Origin: Fibrobacterales bacterium
GTDB taxonomy: Bacteria > Fibrobacterota > Fibrobacteria > Fibrobacterales > Fibrobacteraceae
Direction: 5' to 3'
NCBI GenBank assembly: GCA_025997455.1
Contig: BNUP01000016.1
Span: 1-28,935 of the forward strand
Length of the DNA: 28,935 bases
How positions within the stretch are numbered: position 1 is the stretch's first letter; each line of letters begins with the position of its first letter. This document shows, piece by piece, positions 11,973 through 18,037 of this stretch. The notes beneath the pieces were generated by a model, which worked only from the letters and a program-made list of their open reading frames with translations, searched no databases and was not told the origin of the DNA. The position numbers were made by a program, and so were the translations under genes.

Positions 11973-12042
11973 GGGCGTGCCCCGCCTGCGGCGGGTCGGG
12001 CTATCCGCTATAACCTTTGGTTGCCGCTATTATCCCTCACGC
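11973..12042. repeat. GC-rich intergenic element GCGTG...CACGC
   Basis: This roughly 70-bp element starts GGGCGTGCCCCGCC-tgc-GGCGGG, which forms a strong hairpin, continues TCGGGCTATCCGCTATAACC and ends CCCTCACGC, so the ends are inverted (GCGTG/CACGC). I recognise the pattern from intergenic repeats common in Bacteroidetes genomes; this comes from memory, not a search. Confidence 0.65.
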
Positions 12043-12096
12043 AAACTCTCCACTTTCAACTTTACACTCCCTTCCCCCTTCTCCCAACTTGCAGTG

Positions 12097-12155
12097 CTGA
12101 AAGCCAAGAGTTTGGCTTTCGGAGGGAGAGTGCTTTAGCACTCGTAAGTTAGAGT
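12097..12155 (+). repeat. 59-bp interspersed repeat with two hairpins (copy B)
   Basis: This is the reverse complement of 220-278 with one mismatch. It reads CTGAAAGCCAAGAGTTTGGC, then GAGTGCTTTAGCACTCGTAA, and ends AGTTAGAGT. It lies between the divergent phosphofructokinase and dxs genes. Confidence 0.88.
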
Positions 12156-12172
12156 GTCGGGTGAAAAATTGT

Positions 12173-12327
12173 GAACGCGGTGTGGGCAGAGCGCCCCCAA
12201 AAAAGTTGAAAGCGTAAAGAGAAAAGAGTGGAGAGTAGAGAATAATAACTTTACACTTTTAACTTTCAACTTTACACTCTATTCCCCACTCCCTTCAACC
12301 CACCCCGCAACGCAAACTTTCTACATT
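12173..12327 (+). repeat. Promoter-containing repeat module upstream of dxs
   Basis: Positions 12173-12270 match 18435-18518 upstream of rubrerythrin, with a 12-nt insertion here. Shared blocks are GAACGCGGTGTG, CAAAAAAGTTGAAAG, AGTAGAGAATAATAACTTTA and CACTTT. Inside, GTTGAAAG-GTAAAG is inverted relative to CTTTAC-CTTTCAAC. In both copies CAAA(C/G)TTTCTACATTC follows about 40-50 nt later, here with TACATT at 12322-12327. A partial third copy of the pyrimidine-rich end lies at 12052-12091. Confidence 0.75.
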
Positions 12328-12337
12328 CTTTTTCGCA

Positions 12338-14257
12338 ATGCAACTTTCACAAATACATTCCCCGCAAGATATTAAGGGGCTGAATACCGATGAACTGAAC
12401 GATCTGTCTAAAGAGATTCGCGAGATGATTTTGAATCATGTGGCGGAACACGGAGGGCATTTGTCTTCGTGCTTGGGGACGGTGGAATTAACGCTTGCAT
12501 TGCATTATGTATATGATACGCCAAATGATATTTTGATTTGGGATGTGGGGCATCAGGCTTATGCGCATAAACTTTTAACGGGAAGGTTTGAGCGATTTTC
12601 AACTATGCGACAAAAGGGCGGACTTTCGGGATTTCCAAAACGGAGCGAAAGCGAATACGATGCCTTTGGAGTTGGGCACGCAAGCACATCACTCTCGGCG
12701 GGCTTGGGTTTTGCGGTGGCGAGGGATTTGCTCGGTAAAAAAAATCAGGTGGTGGCGATTATAGGCGACGGTTCAATGACGGGCGGAATGGTTTTTGAGG
12801 CACTCAACAATTCCAAACAGACAAAGCAAAATTACACCATCATTTTGAACGATAACAAAATGAGTATCAGTCCGAGTCTCGGCACATTTTCAAAATATTT
12901 AAGCAAGTTATCTGTGAAACATCGCGGATCTATTGAAGAGGTCGGTAATCTTTTGCGGTCTATTCCCGAACATTTGGGAAAGAGTTTGCGGGAACTTTTT
13001 GAAAGCGGAAAACTCGCGCTCACGGGATTAACAAACCCCGGTCAGTTTTTCAGCGATTTAAGCGTGCGGTATTTTGGTCCTTATGACGGGCACGATATTC
13101 CCGAACTTATAAAGACATTTCAGGATATTAAGGAAATTCCCGATGTGTGTTTGGTGCATATTCTCACACAAAAGGGCAAGGGCTACAAGTTGGCAAGCGA
13201 TAACCCGACCAAGTTTCACGGCTACGACCCCTTCCACATAGAAGATGGTTCAATGGCATTCCCAAAGCCGAGACCCACACTCACCAACATATTCGGTAAA
13301 GCCCTGCTCTCATTGGCAAAGCAAGATAAAAGCATTGTCGGTATCAGTGCGGCTATGTTAGACGGTTGCGGACTCAGTTTAATGAAAAATGATCCGGAAA
13401 CAGCGGAGCGGGTTTTTGATGTGGGTATTGCGGAGGAGCATGCGGTAACCTTTGCGGCGGGTCTTGCCTGTGAGGGATTTACGCCTGTGGTTGCAATATA
13501 TTCCACTTTTTTACAGAGAGCATACGACCAAATTATTCACGATGTTGCCTTGCAGAATTTGCCTGTAATATTCGTTTTGGACAGGGCGGGCTTGGTAGGT
13601 TCAGATGGTCCCACACATCACGGAGTCTTGGATTTGTCTTACCTGCGGTCTATCCCCAATATGGTTGTTATGGCTCCGTCAGACGAAAATGAACTGCGCG
13701 ATATGATTTACACTGCAACTCTGCATAAGAGCAGTCCCATAGCGATGCGATACCCGCGGGCGATTACTTATACCAATAATATTCGCACGGAATTTTCGGA
13801 GTTGGAGGTGGGGAAGTTTCGTGTGGTGAGAGAGCGGGCAAAAGAATCAGATAAATTGCGGGTTTTGTTGATAGGCGTTGGATTTTTACTCTCCAAATGT
13901 TTAGATACGGCGGGAGTTTTGAGTGAGCGGGGAATTGTTCCCACAATTATAGATGCGAGGTTTGTTAAGCCTTTGGATATTGCGGGGTATAAAAAACTGT
14001 TTTCCGAGCATTCTGTGGTGGTAACGGTTGAAGATAATTCTGTGGTTGGCGGTTTTGGGAGTGCAATAGCCGAGATTTTGGCGGAGATGAGCAGTGCGGA
14101 GTGTATTGGCGGTGTTGTTCCGCGACTTGTGCGTTGCGGCTTGCCCGATTCCTTTGTGGGTCAAGGTGAAATTGAGGAATTGCAGGAAGACCTAGGACTG
14201 TCGGGTCAAAGAATAGCGGAACGAATTTTAGAAAACGCCCCTAAGGGGTCGGCATAG
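12338..14257 (+). CDS. dxs: 1-deoxy-D-xylulose-5-phosphate synthase
   Basis: Dxs is a thiamine-diphosphate enzyme that joins pyruvate and glyceraldehyde 3-phosphate to give DXP, the precursor of isoprenoids (MEP pathway), pyridoxal phosphate and the thiazole of thiamine. The 639-residue product is full length. Motifs in order are HGGHLSSCLGTVELTLALH, DVGHQAYAHKLLTGR, GLSGFPKRSESEYD, GHASTSLSAGLG, the ThDP site GDGSMTGGMVFEALNN, the transketolase motifs around GIAEEHAVTFAAGLA and DRAGLVGSDGPTHHGVLDLS, and a C-terminal domain ending near VPRLVRCGLPDSFVGQG. The ATG lies about 11 nt behind a TACATT -10-like element with no ribosome binding site, which suggests a near-leaderless mRNA. The 3' end overlaps the convergent ThiE-like gene by 52 nt. 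Confidence 0.98.
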   Translation: MQLSQIHSPQDIKGLNTDELNDLSKEIREMILNHVAEHGGHLSSCLGTVELTLALHYVYDTPNDILIWDVGHQAYAHKLLTGRFERFSTMRQKGGLSGFPKRSESEYDAFGVGHASTSLSAGLGFAVARDLLGKKNQVVAIIGDGSMTGGMVFEALNNSKQTKQNYTIILNDNKMSISPSLGTFSKYLSKLSVKHRGSIEEVGNLLRSIPEHLGKSLRELFESGKLALTGLTNPGQFFSDLSVRYFGPYDGHDIPELIKTFQDIKEIPDVCLVHILTQKGKGYKLASDNPTKFHGYDPFHIEDGSMAFPKPRPTLTNIFGKALLSLAKQDKSIVGISAAMLDGCGLSLMKNDPETAERVFDVGIAEEHAVTFAAGLACEGFTPVVAIYSTFLQRAYDQIIHDVALQNLPVIFVLDRAGLVGSDGPTHHGVLDLSYLRSIPNMVVMAPSDENELRDMIYTATLHKSSPIAMRYPRAITYTNNIRTEFSELEVGKFRVVRERAKESDKLRVLLIGVGFLLSKCLDTAGVLSERGIVPTIIDARFVKPLDIAGYKKLFSEHSVVVTVEDNSVVGGFGSAIAEILAEMSSAECIGGVVPRLVRCGLPDSFVGQGEIEELQEDLGLSGQRIAERILENAPKGSA

Positions 14258-14703
14258 TTCCAAACCGCACCAAGAATTGCCGCACCGTCAAAACCGAGTT
14301 CGGGGAGTTCCTTAATGTTTTCGTCATCAACTCCGCCGAGTGCGTAAATTTTCGTAGTTTTGTTCAACTTTCGCCAGTCGGCAATGCCGTTTTTCAATTC
14401 TTCCCGTGAAAATTTTGATTTGTAACCTTCCTTTGAAATTGAATCAAAAACGGGACTTAATAAAATCATATCTCTGTTTTCGACTTGGTGAAGGTCGGCA
14501 AAAGAATGTGCCGAGCCGTGCCAATCTAAAATTTTATTGTGCCATTTGAAATCTATTCCGAGTTTCCACCGTTCCATTAAGTCATCGCTGAGATGCGGCT
14601 TTCGTGCGAAAATACCCTCTAATCCTAACTCGAACATTGCCTCTATGAGTTTATGCTCATCTGCAAAATTTTCGGGAGACGAAATGAGAAGAATGGAAAA
14701 CAA
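14206..14703 (-). CDS. Thiamine phosphate synthase-like (ThiE/TenI) protein
   Basis: ThiE couples the hydroxymethylpyrimidine and thiazole moieties to form thiamine phosphate; TenI relatives are thiazole aromatases. The 165-residue protein shows the short-form barrel motifs: a first strand SILLISSP, FARKP, HGSAHSFADL, ILLSPVFDSISKEGYKSKFS and YALGGVDDENI. It is shorter than the usual ~210 residues, and the early QLR-type motif is reduced to ARKP. The reading frame starts at a TTG (14703-14701) directly adjoining the last base of tRNA-Lys (14704), with no room for a ribosome binding site. The next in-frame ATG is 22 codons later and would remove the first strand. The 3' end overlaps dxs by 52 nt. 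ThiE or TenI activity cannot be decided from sequence alone. Confidence 0.85.
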   Translation of the reverse strand: MFSILLISSPENFADEHKLIEAMFELGLEGIFARKPHLSDDLMERWKLGIDFKWHNKILDWHGSAHSFADLHQVENRDMILLSPVFDSISKEGYKSKFSREELKNGIADWRKLNKTTKIYALGGVDDENIKELPELGFDGAAILGAVWNYADPLGAFSKIRSAIL

Positions 14704-14776
14704 TGAACCAGCAAGGACTCGAACCTTGAACCCGCGCCTTAAAAGGGCGCTGCTCTACCAATTGAGCTACTGATCC
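14704..14776 (-). tRNA. tRNA-Lys (TTT)
   Basis: On the minus strand the acceptor stem GGATCAG pairs with CTGGTTC, with discriminator A. The anticodon arm GCGCC-CTTTTAA-GGCGC gives TTT. CCA is not encoded. A strong promoter lies 15 nt upstream, and the ThiE-like gene follows with no intergenic base. Confidence 0.97.
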
Positions 14777-14790
14777 GTAAAGGTGGGGTA

Positions 14791-14819
14791 AATTTAGAAA
14801 AATTTTCAGGAGTTGTCAA
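14791..14819 (-). promoter_or_regulatory. tRNA-Lys promoter, TTGACA-N17-TAAATT
   Basis: On the minus strand TTGACA (14819-14814) and TAAATTTA (14796-14789) are separated by 17 nt. It drives tRNA-Lys and presumably the ThiE-like gene behind it. It is divergent from the promoter at 14860-14890. Confidence 0.85.
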
Positions 14820-14859
14820 GTGATTTTTTGGGGACTGTAAAATACACTGTAAAATACCA

Positions 14860-14890
14860 TTGACAAGCACAAAAAAATTTTCTAAATTTG
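14860..14890 (+). promoter_or_regulatory. Strong promoter, TTGACA-N17-TAAATTTG
   Basis: TTGACA at 14860-14865 and TAAATTTG at 14883-14890 have 17 nt between them, the architecture of the rRNA and tRNA promoters in this window. Predicted transcription starts near 14895-14898. The first annotated gene downstream begins only at 15134. Confidence 0.8.
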
Positions 14891-14894
14891 CATC

Positions 14895-15133
14895 TAATGA
14901 CTCAAACTTCGCAAAAAACTTTTTTAACTCCTGTATACAGGAGTTCTGGGCTTTGCCCAGAACTCTAACATTATTAAAATAGAACCAATAGCCGGTAATG
15001 GTTTCTATAGCCCTGCCAAAAAATTATGGAACGGGTTAGGAAACGCATTCCTGCAAGGTGTCGCAATTTCAAACCTTTTCACTTGCAATTCCGCGAGTGG
15101 AAATAACCACGCTCAAAACAAAGGAGAATCTGT
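14895..15133 (+). other. Unexplained leader or non-coding RNA region
   Basis: This stretch starts at the predicted transcription start. It holds a perfect 16-nt palindrome CTCCTGTATACAGGAG (14928-14943), a perfect 11-bp hairpin GAGTTCTGGGC-ttt-GCCCAGAACTC (14941-14965), and a weaker hairpin ATAGAACCA...TGGTTTCTAT. No T-tract follows the strong hairpin. A 23-codon frame begins with ATG at 14897, exactly where a leaderless start would lie, and ends inside the hairpin. A second frame from about 14931 to 15136 is open and protein-like (KLWNGLGNAFLQGVAISN) but has no ATG. I recognise no known RNA family. Confidence 0.4.
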
Positions 15134-15403
15134 ATGAGTGCTGATAAATATGCCGAATCCGTGGTAACGGAGTTCGTAAGGAACATAACCGACCATGTTT
15201 TTCTTGCCATTGAAAACGATGAGCAACTGAAACAAAAATACGATTCCGCTGTGGAGGTATTTGGCAAGGAGTCCGTAAATCAGGAAATTGGAAAAACGGT
15301 AAAAGTAAGATTGAACCTTGAAAATGATGGAAAAAATGATTCTCCTAAAAGTAGGTTAATCAAAAGTTACACTTACCACAAACTTAATCAGGAGGATAAA
15401 TAA
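15134..15403 (+). CDS. Small acidic protein of unknown function
   Basis: This 89-residue soluble protein starts at ATG 15134 behind AAAGGAGAA, a good ribosome binding site. I do not recognise the family. The sequence looks helical and charged, beginning MSADKYAESVVTEFVRNITD, with VFLAIENDEQLKQKYDSAVE in the middle and KSRLIKSYTYHKL near the end. There is no signal peptide, membrane segment or cysteine pair. Its stop codon directly adjoins the ATG of the next gene, so the two are surely co-translated. The pair is the first coding sequence behind the strong promoter at 14860. A regulatory or adaptor role beside a membrane protein is possible but unsupported. Confidence 0.8.
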   Translation: MSADKYAESVVTEFVRNITDHVFLAIENDEQLKQKYDSAVEVFGKESVNQEIGKTVKVRLNLENDGKNDSPKSRLIKSYTYHKLNQEDK

Positions 15404-16198
15404 ATGAGCGAACAAATCAAACAAGCGGATGAAAAATTCTGCGAATCGTGCGGCAATGCCATAAAGATAGCGGCGGAGATATGCCCCAAATGCGGAGTTC
15501 GGCAAAACGGAGTTCGGCAAGAGGTGGTGCAAAAAAGCAGTTTCAATTGGACTGTTTTGCTATACCTGTCTTTTTTTCTTGGCTTTTTAGGCGTGGATAG
15601 GTTCTATGTTGGAAAGATGGGGACTGGCTTTTTGAAACTATTTACTTTCGGCGGCTTTGGAATATGGTGGCTTGTGGACATAATATCCTTAGCAACTGGT
15701 AGATTCACAGATGCCTCTGGAATGTTTGTGAAAAAAACAGGAAAGGCGTCTAAGCATTTAGGGATTTGCGTTGGCATTTTTGCAGTACTGGCAATAGTCA
15801 GTATGATAGGCGGTATAACACAATCTCCTAAAGATCGCACATCGGTGAAAGATCGCACATCGGTGGTAACGGCTTCAAAAAGCATTAACCCTGTTGCCGA
15901 ATTGTCTGCAAGCCAATTGCTAAAAGAATACGATAACAATGAGGTTGCCGCCGATAACAAATACAAAGGAAAATGGATAAAAGTATCTGGTACAATAGAG
16001 AGCATAGGCAAGGATATATTGGATGAACCTTATGTAACTCTTAAAACTGGAGAGTATGAAATTAGTTCTGTCCAAGTTTATTTTAGCGATAATAGTAAAC
16101 TCGGAAACCTTAATAAAGGTAAAAAAATTACCATTATTGGCAAATGCAATGGTTTGATGATGAATGTTCTTATAGAGAACGCATTTTTTGAGGAATAG
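15404..16198 (+). CDS. Zinc-ribbon, TM2 and OB-fold (tRNA_anti-like) membrane protein
   Basis: This 264-residue protein has three recognisable parts. Residues 13-30 form a zinc ribbon (Cys13, Cys16, Cys27, Cys30). Residues about 48-108 are a TM2 domain, with LSFFLGFLGVDRFYVGKMGTG and FGIWWLVDII. After a third hydrophobic helix (about 118-137), residues about 163-264 look like the tRNA_anti-like OB-fold (PF12869), with GKWIKVSGTI and KGKKITIIGKC. Two in-frame micro-duplications are present: NGVRQ twice near residue 34 and KDRTSV twice near 143-154. It follows the previous gene with no gap, and a 12-bp hairpin begins six bases after the stop. TM2 proteins have no general assigned role; the OB-fold could bind a ligand on the far side of the membrane. 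Confidence 0.88.
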   Translation: MSEQIKQADEKFCESCGNAIKIAAEICPKCGVRQNGVRQEVVQKSSFNWTVLLYLSFFLGFLGVDRFYVGKMGTGFLKLFTFGGFGIWWLVDIISLATGRFTDASGMFVKKTGKASKHLGICVGIFAVLAIVSMIGGITQSPKDRTSVKDRTSVVTASKSINPVAELSASQLLKEYDNNEVAADNKYKGKWIKVSGTIESIGKDILDEPYVTLKTGEYEISSVQVYFSDNSKLGNLNKGKKITIIGKCNGLMMNVLIENAFFEE

Positions 16199-16203
16199 AT
16201 AAA

Positions 16204-16240
16204 GGTAACCTCTATTAACCATTTATTAGGTTAATAGAGG
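16204..16240. terminator. Hairpin of the AACCTCTATTAACC family
   Basis: CCTCTATTAACC (16209-16220), loop atttatta and GGTTAATAGAGG (16229-16240) make a perfect 12-bp stem six bases after the stop of the zinc-ribbon/TM2 gene. No T-tract follows, so it may be a 3'-end stabiliser or a mobile palindrome rather than a classical terminator. Confidence 0.65.
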
Positions 16241-16351
16241 CTCTCTATACAAGCATAAGGTTTTTCCCGCTCAGGCGGCTACCGACCTGCTGGCGTTAGG
16301 CGGGCGTGCCTTGTGCCGCAAAAAGAGGAGATAAAAATTTCAGTGGCGGAT

Positions 16352-17197
16352 TTAAGCCAAGCCCAATTCCTTTTTTGCATCTTTCATAGACAAGCCCATT
16401 TTCATAAGGGCTTTTAACCCCTTCTGCAAACCCTTCTGCAAACCGGTTTCCCATGCCTCTTCTTCTCTGACCTTCAATGCGGTCTCCATATCCCATTCGC
16501 CGACTAAAAGCATATTGATTACCTCCGATGAGTTCTCTGTTAAAAATTCAAACAAAATTTTTTTGTTGAGGCAAAACTTTATCGCCTTTATTATCGCCTC
16601 GCTTAAAATAAAGCCAGAATTTTCAAATTCTCTAACTTTCGCAACAAACTGCGAATAGCCGTTTAAATTAGGGCTTTTCTTTATCAGTATATCATTTTTA
16701 CCCTTGTTTATGTTTATCACTCGAACAGTGAGTTCCAGAGCATTTTCCGGAATTTTAATACTCTGCTCCTGCCGACTTTCAAACGAATCGGATAACTTTA
16801 AAATCTTTTCTTTAGGGTAATTATCTCTGCCGTTGTAAAGAACAATAAATTCCGGCTTTGGGATTTTGAGCAATTTGCTTTTATATATCGCTTTGCCGTC
16901 TATAATTTTTTCATATAGACGGGATATATAAATTAAAAATCTTAAAGGCATGTTTTCGTTAATTGTGGATTGATGCTCAACTAAAACAACTACTTTATCG
17001 CCAACAGTAAAAAATATATCATTTTGGCGATTCATAAAGAAAACATCGGGCAGGGTATTTATTTTAATTATTGACGGGTCTTTGTAATGCGTGCCTTCAA
17101 GAGCATTATACAACTCAAGAATCCGCACCTCATTTGAGAACAAGGCGGTAAAAACGCTGTCTTTATACTTTGAATTTGTCTTTGATTTTTGATGCAT
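16352..17197 (-). CDS. Rpn-family PD-(D/E)XK nuclease / putative transposase
   Basis: This 281-residue protein matches the Rpn-like PD-(D/E)XK family, often annotated as a putative transposase, some members of which promote recombination. The nuclease fold covers roughly residues 10-135, with KYKDSVFTALFSN at the start, LPDVFFMNRQNDIFF and VVVLVEHQSTINENMPLRFL, where D and E-H-Q are the likely active-site residues, then FIVLYNGRDNYP. The C-terminus is the usual Gly-Lys-rich tail, here ETGLQKGLQKGLK, from a perfect 12-bp tandem repeat (16419-16430, 16431-16442). Tail repeats in this family vary in number. It stands alone, with a MITE-like insertion and gene remnants upstream. Base composition is not obviously foreign by eye. 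Confidence 0.88.
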   Translation of the reverse strand: MHQKSKTNSKYKDSVFTALFSNEVRILELYNALEGTHYKDPSIIKINTLPDVFFMNRQNDIFFTVGDKVVVLVEHQSTINENMPLRFLIYISRLYEKIIDGKAIYKSKLLKIPKPEFIVLYNGRDNYPKEKILKLSDSFESRQEQSIKIPENALELTVRVININKGKNDILIKKSPNLNGYSQFVAKVREFENSGFILSEAIIKAIKFCLNKKILFEFLTENSSEVINMLLVGEWDMETALKVREEEAWETGLQKGLQKGLKALMKMGLSMKDAKKELGLA

Positions 17198-17241
17198 AAT
17201 TGTGAAGATAGAAATTTTGCAGCAGTCATAAAAAACAAGTC

Positions 17242-17427
17242 CTAAAAAACAACGACCGATTCACTGTCAAATCTCTTTCTCCTTAGTTCCCTTTCTCCGT
17301 TTGCGTATCGTGAAATAATGCCGTAAGTATTTCTCCATTGAAATGCAGAATTTTTTGTAAAGCCAAAAGTCAAGCCCGCTCTAAACTGCATATCAAAATC
17401 CCTATATTTCAATTCTTCAGCCCACAA
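17242..17427 (-). pseudogene. 3' remnant of an unknown gene cut by a MITE-like insertion
   Basis: The frame encodes about 60 residues, including ELKYRDFDMQFRAGLTFGFT and NTYGIISRYANGEREL. Alternating polar and hydrophobic residues hint at a beta-strand-rich, perhaps outer-membrane protein, but I do not recognise it. Reading further upstream, the frame stays open (AEAALWAEELK) to the insertion at 17449. If the insertion and one 8-bp flank are removed, the same frame continues into 17694-17885 (LVPKKSLGRQT). This suggests the insertion interrupted a longer open frame, though that upstream frame may itself be non-coding. Confidence 0.35.
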
Positions 17428-17448
17428 CGCCGCCTCTGCTGTTTGTCG

Positions 17449-17685
17449 GGGACTGCTAACAAAAATATACTTTGGATGATTTTTTCATTAAACAGCGGTG
17501 TTAGTGAAGCCTCTACCCATCAAAAAATTTGGAATAGCGGCATATTATATTGGTAACCTCTATTAACCTCCTAAGAGGTTGGTAGAGGTTACCAAGCGTC
17601 CTATTGTCAATTGTGTCTGATTCACACATTCATAGTTTCCACAAAGCAAATTTATTACCAATAAGTATATTTTGTTAGCAGTCCC
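17449..17685. mobile_element. 237-bp MITE-like element with inverted ends and 8-bp target duplication
   Basis: The left end reads GGGACTGCTAACAAAAATAT and continues to TTTGG (17449-17475). The right end, reverse-complemented, reads GGGACTGCTAACAAAATATA and continues to TTGG (17685-17658). The flanks are direct repeats GTTTGTCG at 17441-17448 and 17686-17693, an 8-bp target duplication. No transposase is encoded. A 21-bp hairpin of the AACCTCTATTAACC family (17550-17595) lies near the middle. It is probably a non-autonomous derivative of an insertion sequence that makes 8-bp duplications; I cannot assign the family. Confidence 0.85.
17550..17595. repeat. 21-bp hairpin of the AACCTCTATTAACC family, inside the MITE
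   Basis: The arms 17550-17570 and 17575-17595 pair over 21 positions with two mismatch/wobble positions around a ctaa loop. The core TTGGTAACCTCTATTAACC is shared with hairpins at 16204 and, more distantly, 8663 and 19581. Here it is not at the end of a recognisable gene. Confidence 0.85.
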
Positions 17686-17697
17686 GTTTGTCGACCC

Positions 17698-17714
17698 AGT
17701 GATTTTTTGGGGAC
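17698..17714. repeat. 17-nt repeat AGTGATTTTTTGGGGAC
   Basis: This is identical to 14819-14835, which lies between the divergent promoters at tRNA-Lys. An exact 17-mer of this complexity is not expected twice by chance in 29 kb. Its role is unknown. Confidence 0.6.
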
Positions 17715-17807
17715 AAGTGATGGAAATTCCAAGATAAAAATAAAACGAAAAATGTGATTTATGTCTAATAAAAATGTATATTTATGTAAGTTTGTGAGAT
17801 ATACCTT

Positions 17808-18037
17808 ATGAAAAGTCAAATTATCAACAGACCTTATTACACGGAAAAGTGCAGGTGTGTTATCGTTTGGATGCACAAAAAACACGAAGTCGGGAGATAG
17901 TCGGTTTGCTAAAAATAGGAGATAATTTTCCTAAATACATCGTAACTTTGGATGATTTTTCTTTGGGCGTAACTCCCGAAGGAGTGCAGGTTGTGCATTT
18001 ACGGGAGTTTTTGATGGGGATTCCGACAGAAAATTAA
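17808..18037 (+). pseudogene. Remnant of an AAA+ (DUF4143-type) ATPase, centre deleted
   Basis: The ATG at 17808 opens MKSQIINRPYYTEK, like the N-termini of AAA_14/DUF4143 ATPases. About 15 codons on, another frame takes over with VQVCYRLDAQKTRSREIVGL, LLKIGDNFPKYIVTLDDF and VQVVHLREFLMGIP, which is the typical C-terminus of the same family. About 320 central residues, including the whole ATPase core, are missing. The 62-codon frame beginning at 17849 is only that tail. Another fragment lies just downstream. The nuclease-like gene at 6715-7729 has decayed in the same way. Confidence 0.7.

Noticed and set aside
14895..15133. tmRNA, 6S, RNase P or SRP RNA
   Set aside because: I looked for their hallmark segments, such as the SRP GGAAGCA tetraloop region, the tRNA-like ends of tmRNA and the 6S open bubble, and found none convincing.
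17849..18037. Stand-alone 62-residue protein
   Set aside because: It is the C-terminal tail of an ATPase family and lacks its own ribosome site, so it is treated as part of a pseudogene.
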